Part shown: in pieces, positions 10,001-17,434 of the stretch
How positions within the stretch are numbered: position 1 is the first letter of the stretch
How the letters are laid out: each line of letters begins with the position of its first letter
NCBI GenBank assembly: GCA_900557405.1
Contig: USSF01000031.1
Location: forward strand, 1-26,741
Direction: 5' to 3'
DNA from: an uncultured Prevotella sp.
Lineage (GTDB): Bacteria > Bacteroidota > Bacteroidia > Bacteroidales > Bacteroidaceae
DNA length: 26,741 nucleotides
Program-made: the position numbers and the translations under genes
Notes under the pieces: model-generated
Told to the model about the DNA's origin: nothing
The model's input: only the letters and a program-made list of their open reading frames with translations
The model's database searches: none

Positions 10001-11742
10001 AGTCCGTCGATGAGCTTGTTCCTGCTGTTCATCGCGGCGTGTATCATTCCGTCCTGCAGTCTGGCGTCCACATTGATGTCCGTCAGATGGTATTTGTCGT
10101 AGATGAACTTGCGTATCTCTGCCCCTGCATCCACTCTCATGCTCTTTGACGTAGGGTCGGTGCCGTTGCCGCTTACAGCCAGGTCGCCCGAGAAGTCCTT
10201 CATGCCGAGCGACGGCATGAAGTGGTTTATCTTCATGTTGTTTGCCGTAATCCTGGCGTTGTATGCCATGCGCGGCAGATTGAACGAACCCTTTGCACGC
10301 ATCACGCCCCCACCCTCACGGAAGGTCAGGTCGGCTGTATACACCTGTCCGCCGCCAGTCTTCACGTTTCCGCCGAGATGCATGTTCTTCGGAATCCTTG
10401 CGCCGCCCAGTCCGTCCTTGCCGGCGAGAGCCGTCACGAAACCTATATTATATGTATCAGCCTGGAACTTCACGTTTGCCTTCATGCGCTTCACGTCCGT
10501 GAAGTCTGCCGCATATCCGCTGGCGTTCAGCTTCATCGCCGTGGGGAGCACCATGTTGAGCATACGTATGTTTATGCTTTGCATGTTTCCGCTGAGCACG
10601 GTATTCACGGCGAGCGGCTTGTCCGGCCACTGGCGGCGGAAAGCAGCCGGCATGTCGCCCATGAAGCGCATCAGGTCGCGCTTGGCAAGCGAAGCACTTG
10701 CCGTGAGGCTGATGCGCCCCGGACAACTGTCGCTGAAGGCGTTCAGGTCCATCTTCATGTCTGCCCTGAGCCATGAGTCCGGTGTCTTCACCACCAGCTG
10801 CGGCATCCGCAGCTGCAGGGAGTCCATGCTTATCAGGCCGCTCAGGTCGGCAAGCTCCAGTCCGTTTTTCTCCTTGAACGAGCAATGCCGCATGACGAGC
10901 GACACCTTCGGGGCTTCATACATCAGCGAGTCTATGCCGAGACTCACGTCGGTGAGTCTGATATGGTTGGGGTCTATGATTCCCTTTCCGTGCGTCTTGA
11001 AGTTGTTGTCGAAGGCTATCATGCCACCGGCAAGCTCGAAGTTTGCCGCCTTGTATGCGTTCTTGTAGAGGTCGAAGTCGCCTTCCCTCACTCCTGCCTT
11101 GCCGAGATAAGCCTCAACCTGGAGCGTATCGCCCGGCATGTGTACCACGGCTTTCGTGTTCTCCACCCTGAGCTTCTCCACGTTTATCTTCCAGTATGTC
11201 GGTGTCTTTGATGTGTCCGGCGGCACGGTGTCGCTCAGCTCCACGTTCACGTTGGCATCCTTCAGCTTGGCGTCGTCTATCTTCACCGTCTGCCTGCCCC
11301 AGTCTATGCCGTGGCTTTCGAGCGAGAGTCTGCCCACGGTGCCCTTCACCCTCGCCTCATGCACGAAGTCGCTCGTATTGAGCTTCACCTGCTGCAAATC
11401 GAGCTGGTCTATCTCCACCTGCCGGCTGAACAGCGGCAGGAGCTTCACCCTTACCACAAGCTTTCCCATGTCGGCAACGGTGTCCTTCACCTGCGGCAGC
11501 GAGTCGTTCTGCTTTATCATCTTGAAATTGTCGATGCCCAGGTCGAGGGGGAACTGCAGATGCACCCTCTCCACGGAAATCTGCATGCCTGTCTTCTCAG
11601 AAGCGTAGTCCGCCACGGTATGCACAGCCCAGTTCTGCACGGGGGGGATGTAAAGCAGAACCATCAGTAGAATGACCAATATGAACGGGGCGGCAACAAC
11701 GGCTCCGCCCCATTTTATCGTGTTCTTGATAGATTGTTTCAT
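7045..11742 (-). CDS. tamB: TamB/AsmA-like translocation and assembly module protein
   Basis: A 1565-aa envelope-spanning protein. TamB-type proteins form a long hydrophobic beta-taco groove from inner to outer membrane and partner with an Omp85 protein. Here there is an N-terminal membrane anchor (about residues 11-32), then long beta-rich AsmA-like sequence, then the conserved TamB/DUF490 C-terminal domain (about 1130-1520; for example GKYTLSNSKMKYALPVIPLK and the aromatic-rich EFGVGFTWRR near the end). A Lys/Glu-rich tail of about 40 residues follows, which is not part of the fold. ATG 11742 is chosen because a promoter lies about 35 nt upstream and the anchor begins directly. In this locus tamB is the first gene and tamL the second, so both should be expressed in step. 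Homology to TamB is clear from size, anchor, C-terminal domain and partner. Confidence 0.93.
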   Translation of the reverse strand: MKQSIKNTIKWGGAVVAAPFILVILLMVLLYIPPVQNWAVHTVADYASEKTGMQISVERVHLQFPLDLGIDNFKMIKQNDSLPQVKDTVADMGKLVVRVKLLPLFSRQVEIDQLDLQQVKLNTSDFVHEARVKGTVGRLSLESHGIDWGRQTVKIDDAKLKDANVNVELSDTVPPDTSKTPTYWKINVEKLRVENTKAVVHMPGDTLQVEAYLGKAGVREGDFDLYKNAYKAANFELAGGMIAFDNNFKTHGKGIIDPNHIRLTDVSLGIDSLMYEAPKVSLVMRHCSFKEKNGLELADLSGLISMDSLQLRMPQLVVKTPDSWLRADMKMDLNAFSDSCPGRISLTASASLAKRDLMRFMGDMPAAFRRQWPDKPLAVNTVLSGNMQSINIRMLNMVLPTAMKLNASGYAADFTDVKRMKANVKFQADTYNIGFVTALAGKDGLGGARIPKNMHLGGNVKTGGGQVYTADLTFREGGGVMRAKGSFNLPRMAYNARITANNMKINHFMPSLGMKDFSGDLAVSGNGTDPTSKSMRVDAGAEIRKFIYDKYHLTDINVDARLQDGMIHAAMNSRNKLIDGLLSFDGFINSKKIDATFSADVNRVDLYALGVTQKPLVGSLCCHFDVASDMKQMYMLRGGTSDVTILDSARRYRPVNISLDVLTNRDTTRALIDCGDFYLKMNASGGYERLINSGTSFGKALAAQLSEKRIDYVALRELLPMAQIRMKAGKENIFSRFMNYCGYTFESIDMDMDISPHMGMNGGLELNALTVSDIRLDTIRFNIVSDSINCTYNGQIRNSKKNPQYVFNTLFDGYLMERGSGVNLAVYDANNRLGIKLGATAELEEKGARLHLLTDNIILGYKKFNANEDNYVFLANDDRLSAKLNLRANDGMGLQVYTDDENLEALQDVTVSLNNFDLSKITAVLPYFPKVTGTMNGDFHAIQTEEKLTLSSTLSVDKMTYEGCDMGDVSTEFVYMPRTDGSHYVDAMLFSDGNKVGTFIGTYTPSGKGVIDATMALDDMPLSLVNGFIPEQLFGFEGNADGKMTVKGAIDKPQVDGEVYLDSTYMVSVPYGVKLRFSNDPVRVVGSKLLFENFEVFAHNDNPLNIYGDIDFSDLDNVFMNVRMRAENYQLINAKENYRSVAFGKAFIDFYGIMKGKLDNLQMRGKLNVLGATDMAYILRDSPLTTDNQMDELVKFTNLNDTTQQSVNHPPLTGLDMSLAVTVEPGVHVMAYLNADHSNYVDLMGGGDLRMTYDPLNELRLNGKYTLSNSKMKYALPVIPLKTFTIENGSYIEFTGDMMNPKLNITATEETKATVGSDGQTGRSVLFKCGVVITKTLNDMGLEFTLDAPEDMSLHNELQAMSMEQRGKLAVTMLTTGMYLADGNTSGFSMNSALSSFLQSEINNITGNALRTLDLSFGIDNSTDATGNMHTDYSFKFSKRFWNNRLKIIVGGKVSSGVEDPNQNESFFDNVTFEYRLGDTSNKYLKLFYDNNSYDWLEGNTQEFGVGFTWRRTVQHFKDLFYFGKDKKEQIPAPQNGQKPKSDTKSGEATKETEVKTVSKEVKDK

Positions 11743-11775
11743 GTATGCCTAATATTTATAGCAGCTATAATCATG

Positions 11776-11805
11776 CAAATATAGCACAATTTTCAGGAAG
11801 TCCAA
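11776..11805 (-). promoter_or_regulatory. promoter of tamB-tamL
   Basis: Read on the minus strand, TTG (11805-11803) is followed after 19 nt by TATATTTG (11783-11776), a match to TAnnTTTG. The start codon at 11742 lies about 33 nt downstream of the -7 box. A 9-bp inverted repeat begins six bases upstream of the -33 element, so the repeat region described next may influence this promoter. Confidence 0.7.
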
Positions 11806-11810
11806 AACAA

Positions 11811-11884
11811 ACTGACGCTAAAACGTAAAAAGAATGCGGCCCGACGGCTGCGTTCCCTGCATAACAGGCAGCGACAGCGTCAGT
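11811..11884. repeat. 9-bp inverted repeat flanking 56 bp
   Basis: ACTGACGCT at 11811-11819 is the exact reverse complement of AGCGTCAGT at 11876-11884. The related ACTGACGTTA recurs in direct orientation at 12017-12026. The segment between is G+C-richer than its surroundings. It could be the edge of a dispersed intergenic repeat, a long hairpin or paired regulator sites. Confidence 0.6.
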
Positions 11885-11905
11885 AAAGCAATGTTTTACC
11901 GTCAA

Positions 11906-11999
11906 TATAGCTATGATATACTGTGAGTATAGCTATGCTGCACCTTTGGTACCAGGGTGCTGCACCTTTGGTACCAGATAGCTTTACTCCTTTGGTACC
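11906..11999. repeat. degenerate 22-24 bp tandem repeats with GGTACC palindromes
   Basis: Four contiguous units begin at 11906, 11928, 11950 and 11972. The first two share TATAGCTATG (11906-11915, 11928-11937). TGCTGCACCTTTGGTACCAG occurs exactly twice (11936-11955, 11958-11977), and CCTTTGGTACC three times (11943, 11965, 11989; periods 22 and 24 bp). The GGTACC junctions are palindromic and about two helical turns apart, which would place protein-binding sites on one DNA face. A function is inference only. Confidence 0.8.
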
Positions 12000-12208
12000 G
12001 TTTTTTCAATTTGTTTACTGACGTTATTTTTGACCGGGAAAGAAGTTGCCTGCTTAATGCTTATCGCCCTATGCCGTTTGCAAAAGGGACAAGCCTCATG
12101 AAACGAAGTTGCGCTTATTTTGCTCTCTCCGTTTGTCGTTTTTACAGGAATCAAAAGAAAAATCTGTCTTTTTTCTTCTTTTATGCACCAACTTACGACT
12201 TTATTCCA

Positions 12209-12216
12209 TAAATTTG
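12209..12216 (+). promoter_or_regulatory. -7 box of the secreted protein gene
   Basis: TAAATTTG at 12209-12216 matches TAnnTTTG. No good TTG is found at the usual distance upstream, so the -33 element is weak or the promoter needs an activator. It leaves a leader of about 60 nt before the ATG at 12282. Confidence 0.5.
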
Positions 12217-12281
12217 CAGATGTTATGACAATAACACAGTCTACAACCGCTATTTGACACAACTATTAAAAACCAACGAAA

Positions 12282-15200
12282 ATGATGAATGCGAAAAAAC
12301 ATTTCATTATGATGCTTTCTCTCCTGACAGGATTGGGAGGCATCACGGCATCGGCACAGAACAAGATTCCGAAGATGCTGGAGAAGCCCGAACCGGTGGC
12401 TGCCACCGTGATGAAGGCGGGTGCTAACGTGGCAAGCAAGACTGCTTATGCCTGGGTGACGAGAGACCGCGGAGCACTGGAAAAGGGCATCGTCTCGTTT
12501 GACATAAGCCAGCCGCAGTCGCTCACTTCGCTCTTCCCGCTGCCAAACAAGGCGTTTGCCGGCACCTACGGCATCGACAAGTATTATTTCTACCGCTATG
12601 CGGATGACCCGGAGAACGAGACCATGAACCCGCTCGCCTTCTCGAGCGTGGACCTCAAGACCGGTGTCGTGACCGATATTGCCGACTGGAGCAATGCCGA
12701 CTTCATCTGCAACGACATGACATACGACTACACATCGGGCAGCATCTATGCCCTCTGCCGTGCCGTTTACACCGACAACATCCTGGGGTTCAGCATACAG
12801 TATTCCAAGATAATAAAGATTAACCCACAGACGGGTACCTACACCGAGGTGAAGAGCTTCCTCTCCGACTATTCAGGACTCTCCAACCCTACCTATCTTA
12901 CCCTTGCCTGCGACATGGACGGAAAGCTTTATTCCATCAACATCGCCGGACAGCTTGTCACCTTCGACAAGGCCGACGACTACAAGGAGAAAATAATCGG
13001 CTCCACGGGATTCTCGCCCGGCACCTACCTGCAGTGCATGGAGTTCGACCACACCACCGACCGCCTCTATTGGGCTGCCGACTACAAGAACCGCGTGAGC
13101 AACTTCTGCATCGTTGACACCAAGACGGGAAAGGCCACCGAGATTGGCAATCTCGGCAACGACAGCCGCATCGCCGGACTCTACATCCCGTTCGACATGC
13201 CGCAGTCCGGCGCTCCTGCCGCCGCAAGCGGATTCAGCGTGAAGCCTGCCGCCGGCGGAGAACTGAAGGCGGAACTGGCATGGACAAACCCGTCAATGAC
13301 GTTCGACAACAAGGCTCTGACATCGATAAAGAACGTGAAGGTGATGCGAGCCGGACAGGTAATCAAGGAATTCTCCGCACCGACGAAGGGAGCCGACATG
13401 CAGTTCACGGATGATGCCGTGCCTGCCAACGGCCTCTACGAATACACCGTGGTTGCCACCAACGCCGTGGGCGAAGGAAAGTCCGCCGTACAGGAAACTT
13501 GGGTCGGCAAGGATATTCCGGCCGCCGTATCCAAGCTCGGCATAGAAGTGCTTGCCGACGGCTCCGCCAAACTCTCATGGACTGCCCCTACCGTGGGCGG
13601 ACATGGCGGATTCCTTGATACGTCTTCACTGAAATACACCGTCACGAGATACCCCGACGGCACTGTGGTGGGCAACGACGTGACGGACTGCGAATTCACC
13701 GACAACTCAATAGCAGCCCTCGGCAAATACTACTACACCGTGCAGGCGAAGAACAACGAGGGCGACGGCTACGAGGCACGTTCCGCCGACGTTTATGCCG
13801 GAAACAAGGCTCGTCTGCCTTACGCCTGCGCCTTCGACAGCAGGGGCGAGTTCGCTTCATGGTTCGTGATTGACAACAACAACGACGAGAGCACATGGGA
13901 GTGGAAGAGTCTGACCATCGCCGGAAACACGAAGGGCTACGCCATGTATACGTACAACAACAAGAACGACGGCGACGACTATCTCATCTCGCCCGTCTTC
14001 GGACTGAAGAAGGACCACAACTACAGGCTCTCCTTCGGCTACAAGGCCGGAAACCAGACATACAAGGAGACCTTCGACGTGAGGATAGGAAAGGGTAGAA
14101 CCGCAGAGGCACAGAGCAAAGTGCTGAAAGAGTACGCCGTGCAGACGGGCGACCTGCTCACGGCTTCACTGCCGTTCACGGCTGACGAGGACGGAGAATA
14201 CAGTTTCTCATTCCACGCCACATCGCCGAAGGGCTGTCTGAAGCTCTACATCACCGACGTGAAACTCATCGACGAGACCGAGCCGACACCAGAACCCACT
14301 GAGCTTGAAGCGCCATACAACCTGAAGGCTACGTTGGGTACCGACAACAACGTGACGCTGACATGGAACCGCGAGAACACGGAGGAGACCGCCGACATAT
14401 TCGACGACTTCGAGACCTACGAATCCTTCGCCGTCAACCCTACGGGCAAATACAAATGGAACTATATCGACGGCGACAACGGCATGCCGTTCTACGGATT
14501 CGACGACGGCTTCACGAGTGCTGCCCTGAAGCAGCCTTGCGCCGCAATCATCATCAACTCAGATGCCTGCGCCGGTTCGATGCTCATCGAAAGCAATCCT
14601 CCTTACAGCGGAAAGAACTATCTGCTCTTCCGCAGCAACTTCTCCAATGCCGACGGCGGCAGCCCTGCACCCGTGGCCGACGACTGGTTCATATCACCGA
14701 AGCTAAGCTTCAACGAGAACTTCGTGTTCAGCTTCTACGCCAAGAGCGACCCCGACGACAGCGAGGAAGAGGCAGAATGGAGATGGGACAAGGAGGAAAT
14801 CCGAGTGGGCTACTCCACTACCGACATGGAGAAGGACAGCTTCAAATGGCTCACCGACAAGAACGAGGTAATCATGAGCGAATGGAAGCAGCATGCCTAT
14901 GAGATTCCGGCTGAAGCAAAATACGTGTGCATCCATTACCTGACACCGAAGAACGGCTATCTGATGAGCGTCGACGATGTGTTCATCGGCAAGGCTGACA
15001 GTCCGCTTCGCTCCAGGAAGGCTGCCGCCCCGACACTGAAGCAATACAACGTATATCTCGACGGAGCACAAGTGGGCCACACCACAGAAACGACATACGA
15101 CCTGGGCAAGGTTGCCGCCGGCAAGCACACGGCAAGCGTAGTGGCAGTATATGCCGAGGGAGAGTCTGAGGCTGCCACGGTGGAATTTGACATATCCACA

Positions 15201-15443
15201 ACCGGCATCAACTCTGCCGAGGCCGTTGCGCCTTACATCTATCCTAACCCTGCTGCCGATGTGGTGTTCTTCGGAACAACGGTAGACAAGGCGGAGGTGT
15301 TCAACCTCACCGGCGGAATGGAGAAAGCCTATGCCGAAAACGCCGCTTCGATGGACGTTTCCACATTGCAGCCTGGTCTGTACGTGCTCCGCACCACGAT
15401 TGGAGGCAAGTCTTGCAGCCAGCGCCTCGTAATCCGCAGATGA
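12282..15443 (+). CDS. secreted multidomain protein (FN3, choice-of-anchor J, type IX sorting tail)
   Basis: A 1053-aa exported protein of unknown ligand. It has a signal peptide (about 1-25, ending near ASAQ) and an N-terminal beta-propeller-like region with NHL/WD-type repeats (about 40-305, for example LYSINIAGQLVTFDKADD). Two FN3 modules follow (about 315-407 and 410-505), then a cleaved-adhesin/choice-of-anchor J jelly roll (about 510-665). A third FN3 starts at about 676, is interrupted by a second jelly roll (about 705-900) and resumes at about 918-965 (YNVYLDGAQVGHTT...). The last 70 residues (YIYPNPAAD..., VFNLTGG, LQPGLYVLRT, RLVIRR) form a type A type IX secretion sorting domain, so the protein should be carried over the outer membrane and anchored or released. 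No protease or glycosidase catalytic motif was seen. It is monocistronic, ending at a strong terminator. A second ATG at 12285 is equally possible. Confidence 0.9.
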   Translation: MMNAKKHFIMMLSLLTGLGGITASAQNKIPKMLEKPEPVAATVMKAGANVASKTAYAWVTRDRGALEKGIVSFDISQPQSLTSLFPLPNKAFAGTYGIDKYYFYRYADDPENETMNPLAFSSVDLKTGVVTDIADWSNADFICNDMTYDYTSGSIYALCRAVYTDNILGFSIQYSKIIKINPQTGTYTEVKSFLSDYSGLSNPTYLTLACDMDGKLYSINIAGQLVTFDKADDYKEKIIGSTGFSPGTYLQCMEFDHTTDRLYWAADYKNRVSNFCIVDTKTGKATEIGNLGNDSRIAGLYIPFDMPQSGAPAAASGFSVKPAAGGELKAELAWTNPSMTFDNKALTSIKNVKVMRAGQVIKEFSAPTKGADMQFTDDAVPANGLYEYTVVATNAVGEGKSAVQETWVGKDIPAAVSKLGIEVLADGSAKLSWTAPTVGGHGGFLDTSSLKYTVTRYPDGTVVGNDVTDCEFTDNSIAALGKYYYTVQAKNNEGDGYEARSADVYAGNKARLPYACAFDSRGEFASWFVIDNNNDESTWEWKSLTIAGNTKGYAMYTYNNKNDGDDYLISPVFGLKKDHNYRLSFGYKAGNQTYKETFDVRIGKGRTAEAQSKVLKEYAVQTGDLLTASLPFTADEDGEYSFSFHATSPKGCLKLYITDVKLIDETEPTPEPTELEAPYNLKATLGTDNNVTLTWNRENTEETADIFDDFETYESFAVNPTGKYKWNYIDGDNGMPFYGFDDGFTSAALKQPCAAIIINSDACAGSMLIESNPPYSGKNYLLFRSNFSNADGGSPAPVADDWFISPKLSFNENFVFSFYAKSDPDDSEEEAEWRWDKEEIRVGYSTTDMEKDSFKWLTDKNEVIMSEWKQHAYEIPAEAKYVCIHYLTPKNGYLMSVDDVFIGKADSPLRSRKAAAPTLKQYNVYLDGAQVGHTTETTYDLGKVAAGKHTASVVAVYAEGESEAATVEFDISTTGINSAEAVAPYIYPNPAADVVFFGTTVDKAEVFNLTGGMEKAYAENAASMDVSTLQPGLYVLRTTIGGKSCSQRLVIRR

Positions 15444-15523
15444 CGGGATTGAAGGAGCCGGATTCCAGAAAGGCTACGACAAGCAAACGGACTTTCTGAT
15501 TCAAGCAGAAAGCTTAATAAATA

Positions 15524-15580
15524 AAAGAGGTCAAGGACCGTGCGCAATCCGCACCTTCCCTGACCTCTTTCCTTTTTTCT
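15524..15580 (+). terminator. rho-independent terminator of the secreted protein gene
   Basis: AAAGAGGTCA (15524-15533) pairs perfectly with TGACCTCTTT (15561-15570), with GGA/TCC-type inner pairing, followed by a T-rich tract (15571-15580). The left flank is A-rich, so it may also act on a minus-strand transcript. Confidence 0.85.
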
Positions 15581-16104
15581 AAATCATTACTAATCCATTA
15601 CTTCTTCTGCTATTATTATTTATCCTATTCCATTTCTCCATCATATTTTCTCCGTTCACAAGATTGACGCCTGCCGACAGATTGACACACAGGCTGAATT
15701 TCTTCACGCCATACTATTTTTTCTGCTGCAAAGTTACGAAGGAAAGTCCTTTGCCGGTAGGCTATTTTTTACAAAAAACATTCATTTCCTGTCATTTTCC
15801 CTTTTTCCCCACTTTCTCTTTCCGCTGTCGCTTAATCTCCCGTATATATCATAAATCCACCATTCCATCGGTGCGAACACATAGAATGGCTTTTACCACA
15901 CATGATTTCGCACAGTATTTGTCACAGGAACAAATAAAACATACAAGACTTGGAAAACGGACTGAAAAAAAACATCCATACTGGTTAAAGCCTTGCAAAC
16001 GCCAGCCACTCTCCCACCCCATCACGCCACCTCGGCGGAAGATGTCGGGAGGGAGGATTTTAATCACGATTTTCCATAATACCTATTATTATATGCTCTT
16101 TATC
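15581..16104. other. gene-free AT-rich spacer upstream of purD
   Basis: No convincing gene or structured RNA. An open frame across 15664-16146 starts at TTG, has no signal, motif or compositional support and overlaps the purD promoter, so it is not annotated. The only element-like feature is a minus-strand TAACTTTG (15736-15729), which matches the -7 consensus but lacks a -33 TTG at normal spacing. It lies within a GCAAAG/CTTTGC inverted repeat (about 15728-15754). Confidence 0.55.
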
Positions 16105-16135
16105 TTGTGGGTATGCCATAATTATTGTACTTTTG
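16105..16135 (+). promoter_or_regulatory. promoter of the purD operon
   Basis: TTG at 16105-16107, exactly 20 nt, then TACTTTTG at 16128-16135: a full match to the Bacteroidota TTG-N20-TAnnTTTG arrangement. The transcript should start near 16141 and give a leader of about 25 nt. The TTG inside the -7 box (16133) is the first codon of the longest frame but must lie upstream of the transcript. No PurR-like operator was recognised. Confidence 0.8.
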
Positions 16136-16165
16136 CACGCAAATAATTTTTTTTCACACAAGATT

Positions 16166-17434
16166 ATGAAAATACTTCTTTTAGGTAGCGGTGGACGCGA
16201 ACACGCTTTGGCTTGGAAGATAGCACAAAGCCCAAAGGTAGAGAAACTATATATTGCTCCAGGCAACGCCGGAACGGCTTTGACGGGAGAGAACGTAAGC
16301 ATAAAGGCCGATGACTTCGAGGCGCTGAAGGACTTCTGCGTGGAGAAGGGGGTCGATATGGTGGTCGTTGGTCCGGAAGACCCGCTGGTAAAAGGTATTT
16401 ATGATGACTTCAAGAACGACCCGCGCACTAAGGACATCCCAGTAATCGGTCCGTCGAAGAAGGGTGCAGTGCTCGAAGGGTCTAAGGACTTTGCCAAGGG
16501 ATTCATGGAACGCCACAACATTCCGACGGCAAAATACAGGACTTTCGACGGAACATCGCTCGAAGAGGGACTGAAGTTTCTGGAGACGCTGAAGGCTCCC
16601 TATGTATTGAAAGCCGACGGATTGTGCGCAGGAAAGGGCGTGCTCATCCTGCCCACACTGGAAGAGGCAAAGAAGGAGCTGAAAGAGATGCTCGGCGGTA
16701 TGTTCGGCAATGCCTCGGCACAGGTGGTAATCGAGGAGTTCCTGAGTGGAATCGAGTGCTCCGTGTTCGTATTGACAGACGGAAAGAATTACAAGATCCT
16801 GCCCGAGGCCAAAGACTACAAGCGCATCGGAGAGCATGACACGGGATTGAACACAGGCGGTATGGGCAGCGTTACGCCTGTACCGTTCGCCACGGAGGAA
16901 TGGATGAAGAAGGTGGAAGACCGCATCATCCGCCCCACGGTGGAGGGACTTGCCGAGGAGGAAATCGACTATAAGGGATTCATCTTCTTCGGACTCATCA
17001 ACGTGGAGGGCAACCCGATGGTGATTGAATACAACTGCCGCATGGGAGACCCGGAGACGGAGAGCGTGATGCTGCGCATAAAGAGCGACCTCGTGGACTT
17101 GCTCGAGGGCGTGGCTGAGGGCAACCTGGACGAGCGCGAGATTGTGTTCGACGAGAGGGCTGCCGTATGCGTGATGCTCGTAAGCGGCGGATACCCCGAG
17201 AAATACGTCAAGGGATACCCGATCAGCGGCGTGGAGAATGTGGAGGGAAGCATCGTGTTCCACTCCGGAACGGCGCTGAAGGACGGCGAGACCGTGACAA
17301 ACGGCGGAAGAGTAATCGCCGTCAGCTCATACGGCAAGGACAAGGAGGAGGCCCTGAGGAAATCCTTCACCGAAGCCGGAAAAATCAATTTCACAGACAA
17401 ATACTTCAGAAGGGATATCGGACAGGACTTGTAA
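16166..17434 (+). CDS. purD: phosphoribosylamine--glycine ligase (GAR synthetase)
   Basis: PurD catalyses the second step of de novo purine synthesis, joining 5-phosphoribosylamine and glycine with ATP to form GAR, in the cytoplasm. From ATG 16166 it is 422 aa, the normal family length. The N-terminal domain opens [17 protein letters not shown] and carries the APGNAGT motif. The ATP-grasp domain has [22 protein letters not shown] and the metal/ATP site [13 protein letters not shown], followed by the C-terminal domain. It is the first gene of an apparent four-gene operon: the next ATG directly follows its TAA. No other pur genes are present, so the purine pathway is scattered in this genome. 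Confidence 0.97.
   Translation: MKILLLGSGGREHALAWKIAQSPKVEKLYIAPGNAGTALTGENVSIKADDFEALKDFCVEKGVDMVVVGPEDPLVKGIYDDFKNDPRTKDIPVIGPSKKGAVLEGSKDFAKGFMERHNIPTAKYRTFDGTSLEEGLKFLETLKAPYVLKADGLCAGKGVLILPTLEEAKKELKEMLGGMFGNASAQVVIEEFLSGIECSVFVLTDGKNYKILPEAKDYKRIGEHDTGLNTGGMGSVTPVPFATEEWMKKVEDRIIRPTVEGLAEEEIDYKGFIFFGLINVEGNPMVIEYNCRMGDPETESVMLRIKSDLVDLLEGVAEGNLDEREIVFDERAAVCVMLVSGGYPEKYVKGYPISGVENVEGSIVFHSGTALKDGETVTNGGRVIAVSSYGKDKEEALRKSFTEAGKINFTDKYFRRDIGQDL

Larger units (their letters stand above)
11806..12208. other. gene-free region between divergent genes
   Basis: This stretch separates the tamB promoter from the promoter of the secreted protein gene. It contains an inverted repeat (11811-11884), a GTAAAGC/GTTTTAC partial palindrome (about 11883-11899), the tandem 22-24 bp units (11906-11995) and a second copy of ACTGACG at 12017-12023. 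From about 12025 to 12208 I see no gene, RNA or convincing element, only A+T-rich DNA with T-runs. Short open frames here have no recognisable features. Confidence 0.6.

Noticed and set aside
11906..11999. CRISPR-like array
   Set aside because: Units are contiguous and degenerate with no unique spacers of constant size, and no cas genes are nearby.
12025..12208. Small genes in the divergent intergenic region
   Set aside because: Short frames have no start signals or recognisable sequence and the region is A+T-rich with T-runs.
15664..16146. 160-codon frame upstream of purD
   Set aside because: Starts at TTG, lacks family features, overlaps the purD promoter and lies in AT-rich spacer.
16136..16165. 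Purine riboswitch or attenuator ahead of purD
   Set aside because: The leader predicted from the promoter is only about 25 nt, too short for a riboswitch, and no such fold is visible upstream.
16247..17263. 338-codon minus-strand frame across purD
   Set aside because: Mirror of purD codon structure; no motif, start signal or promoter.
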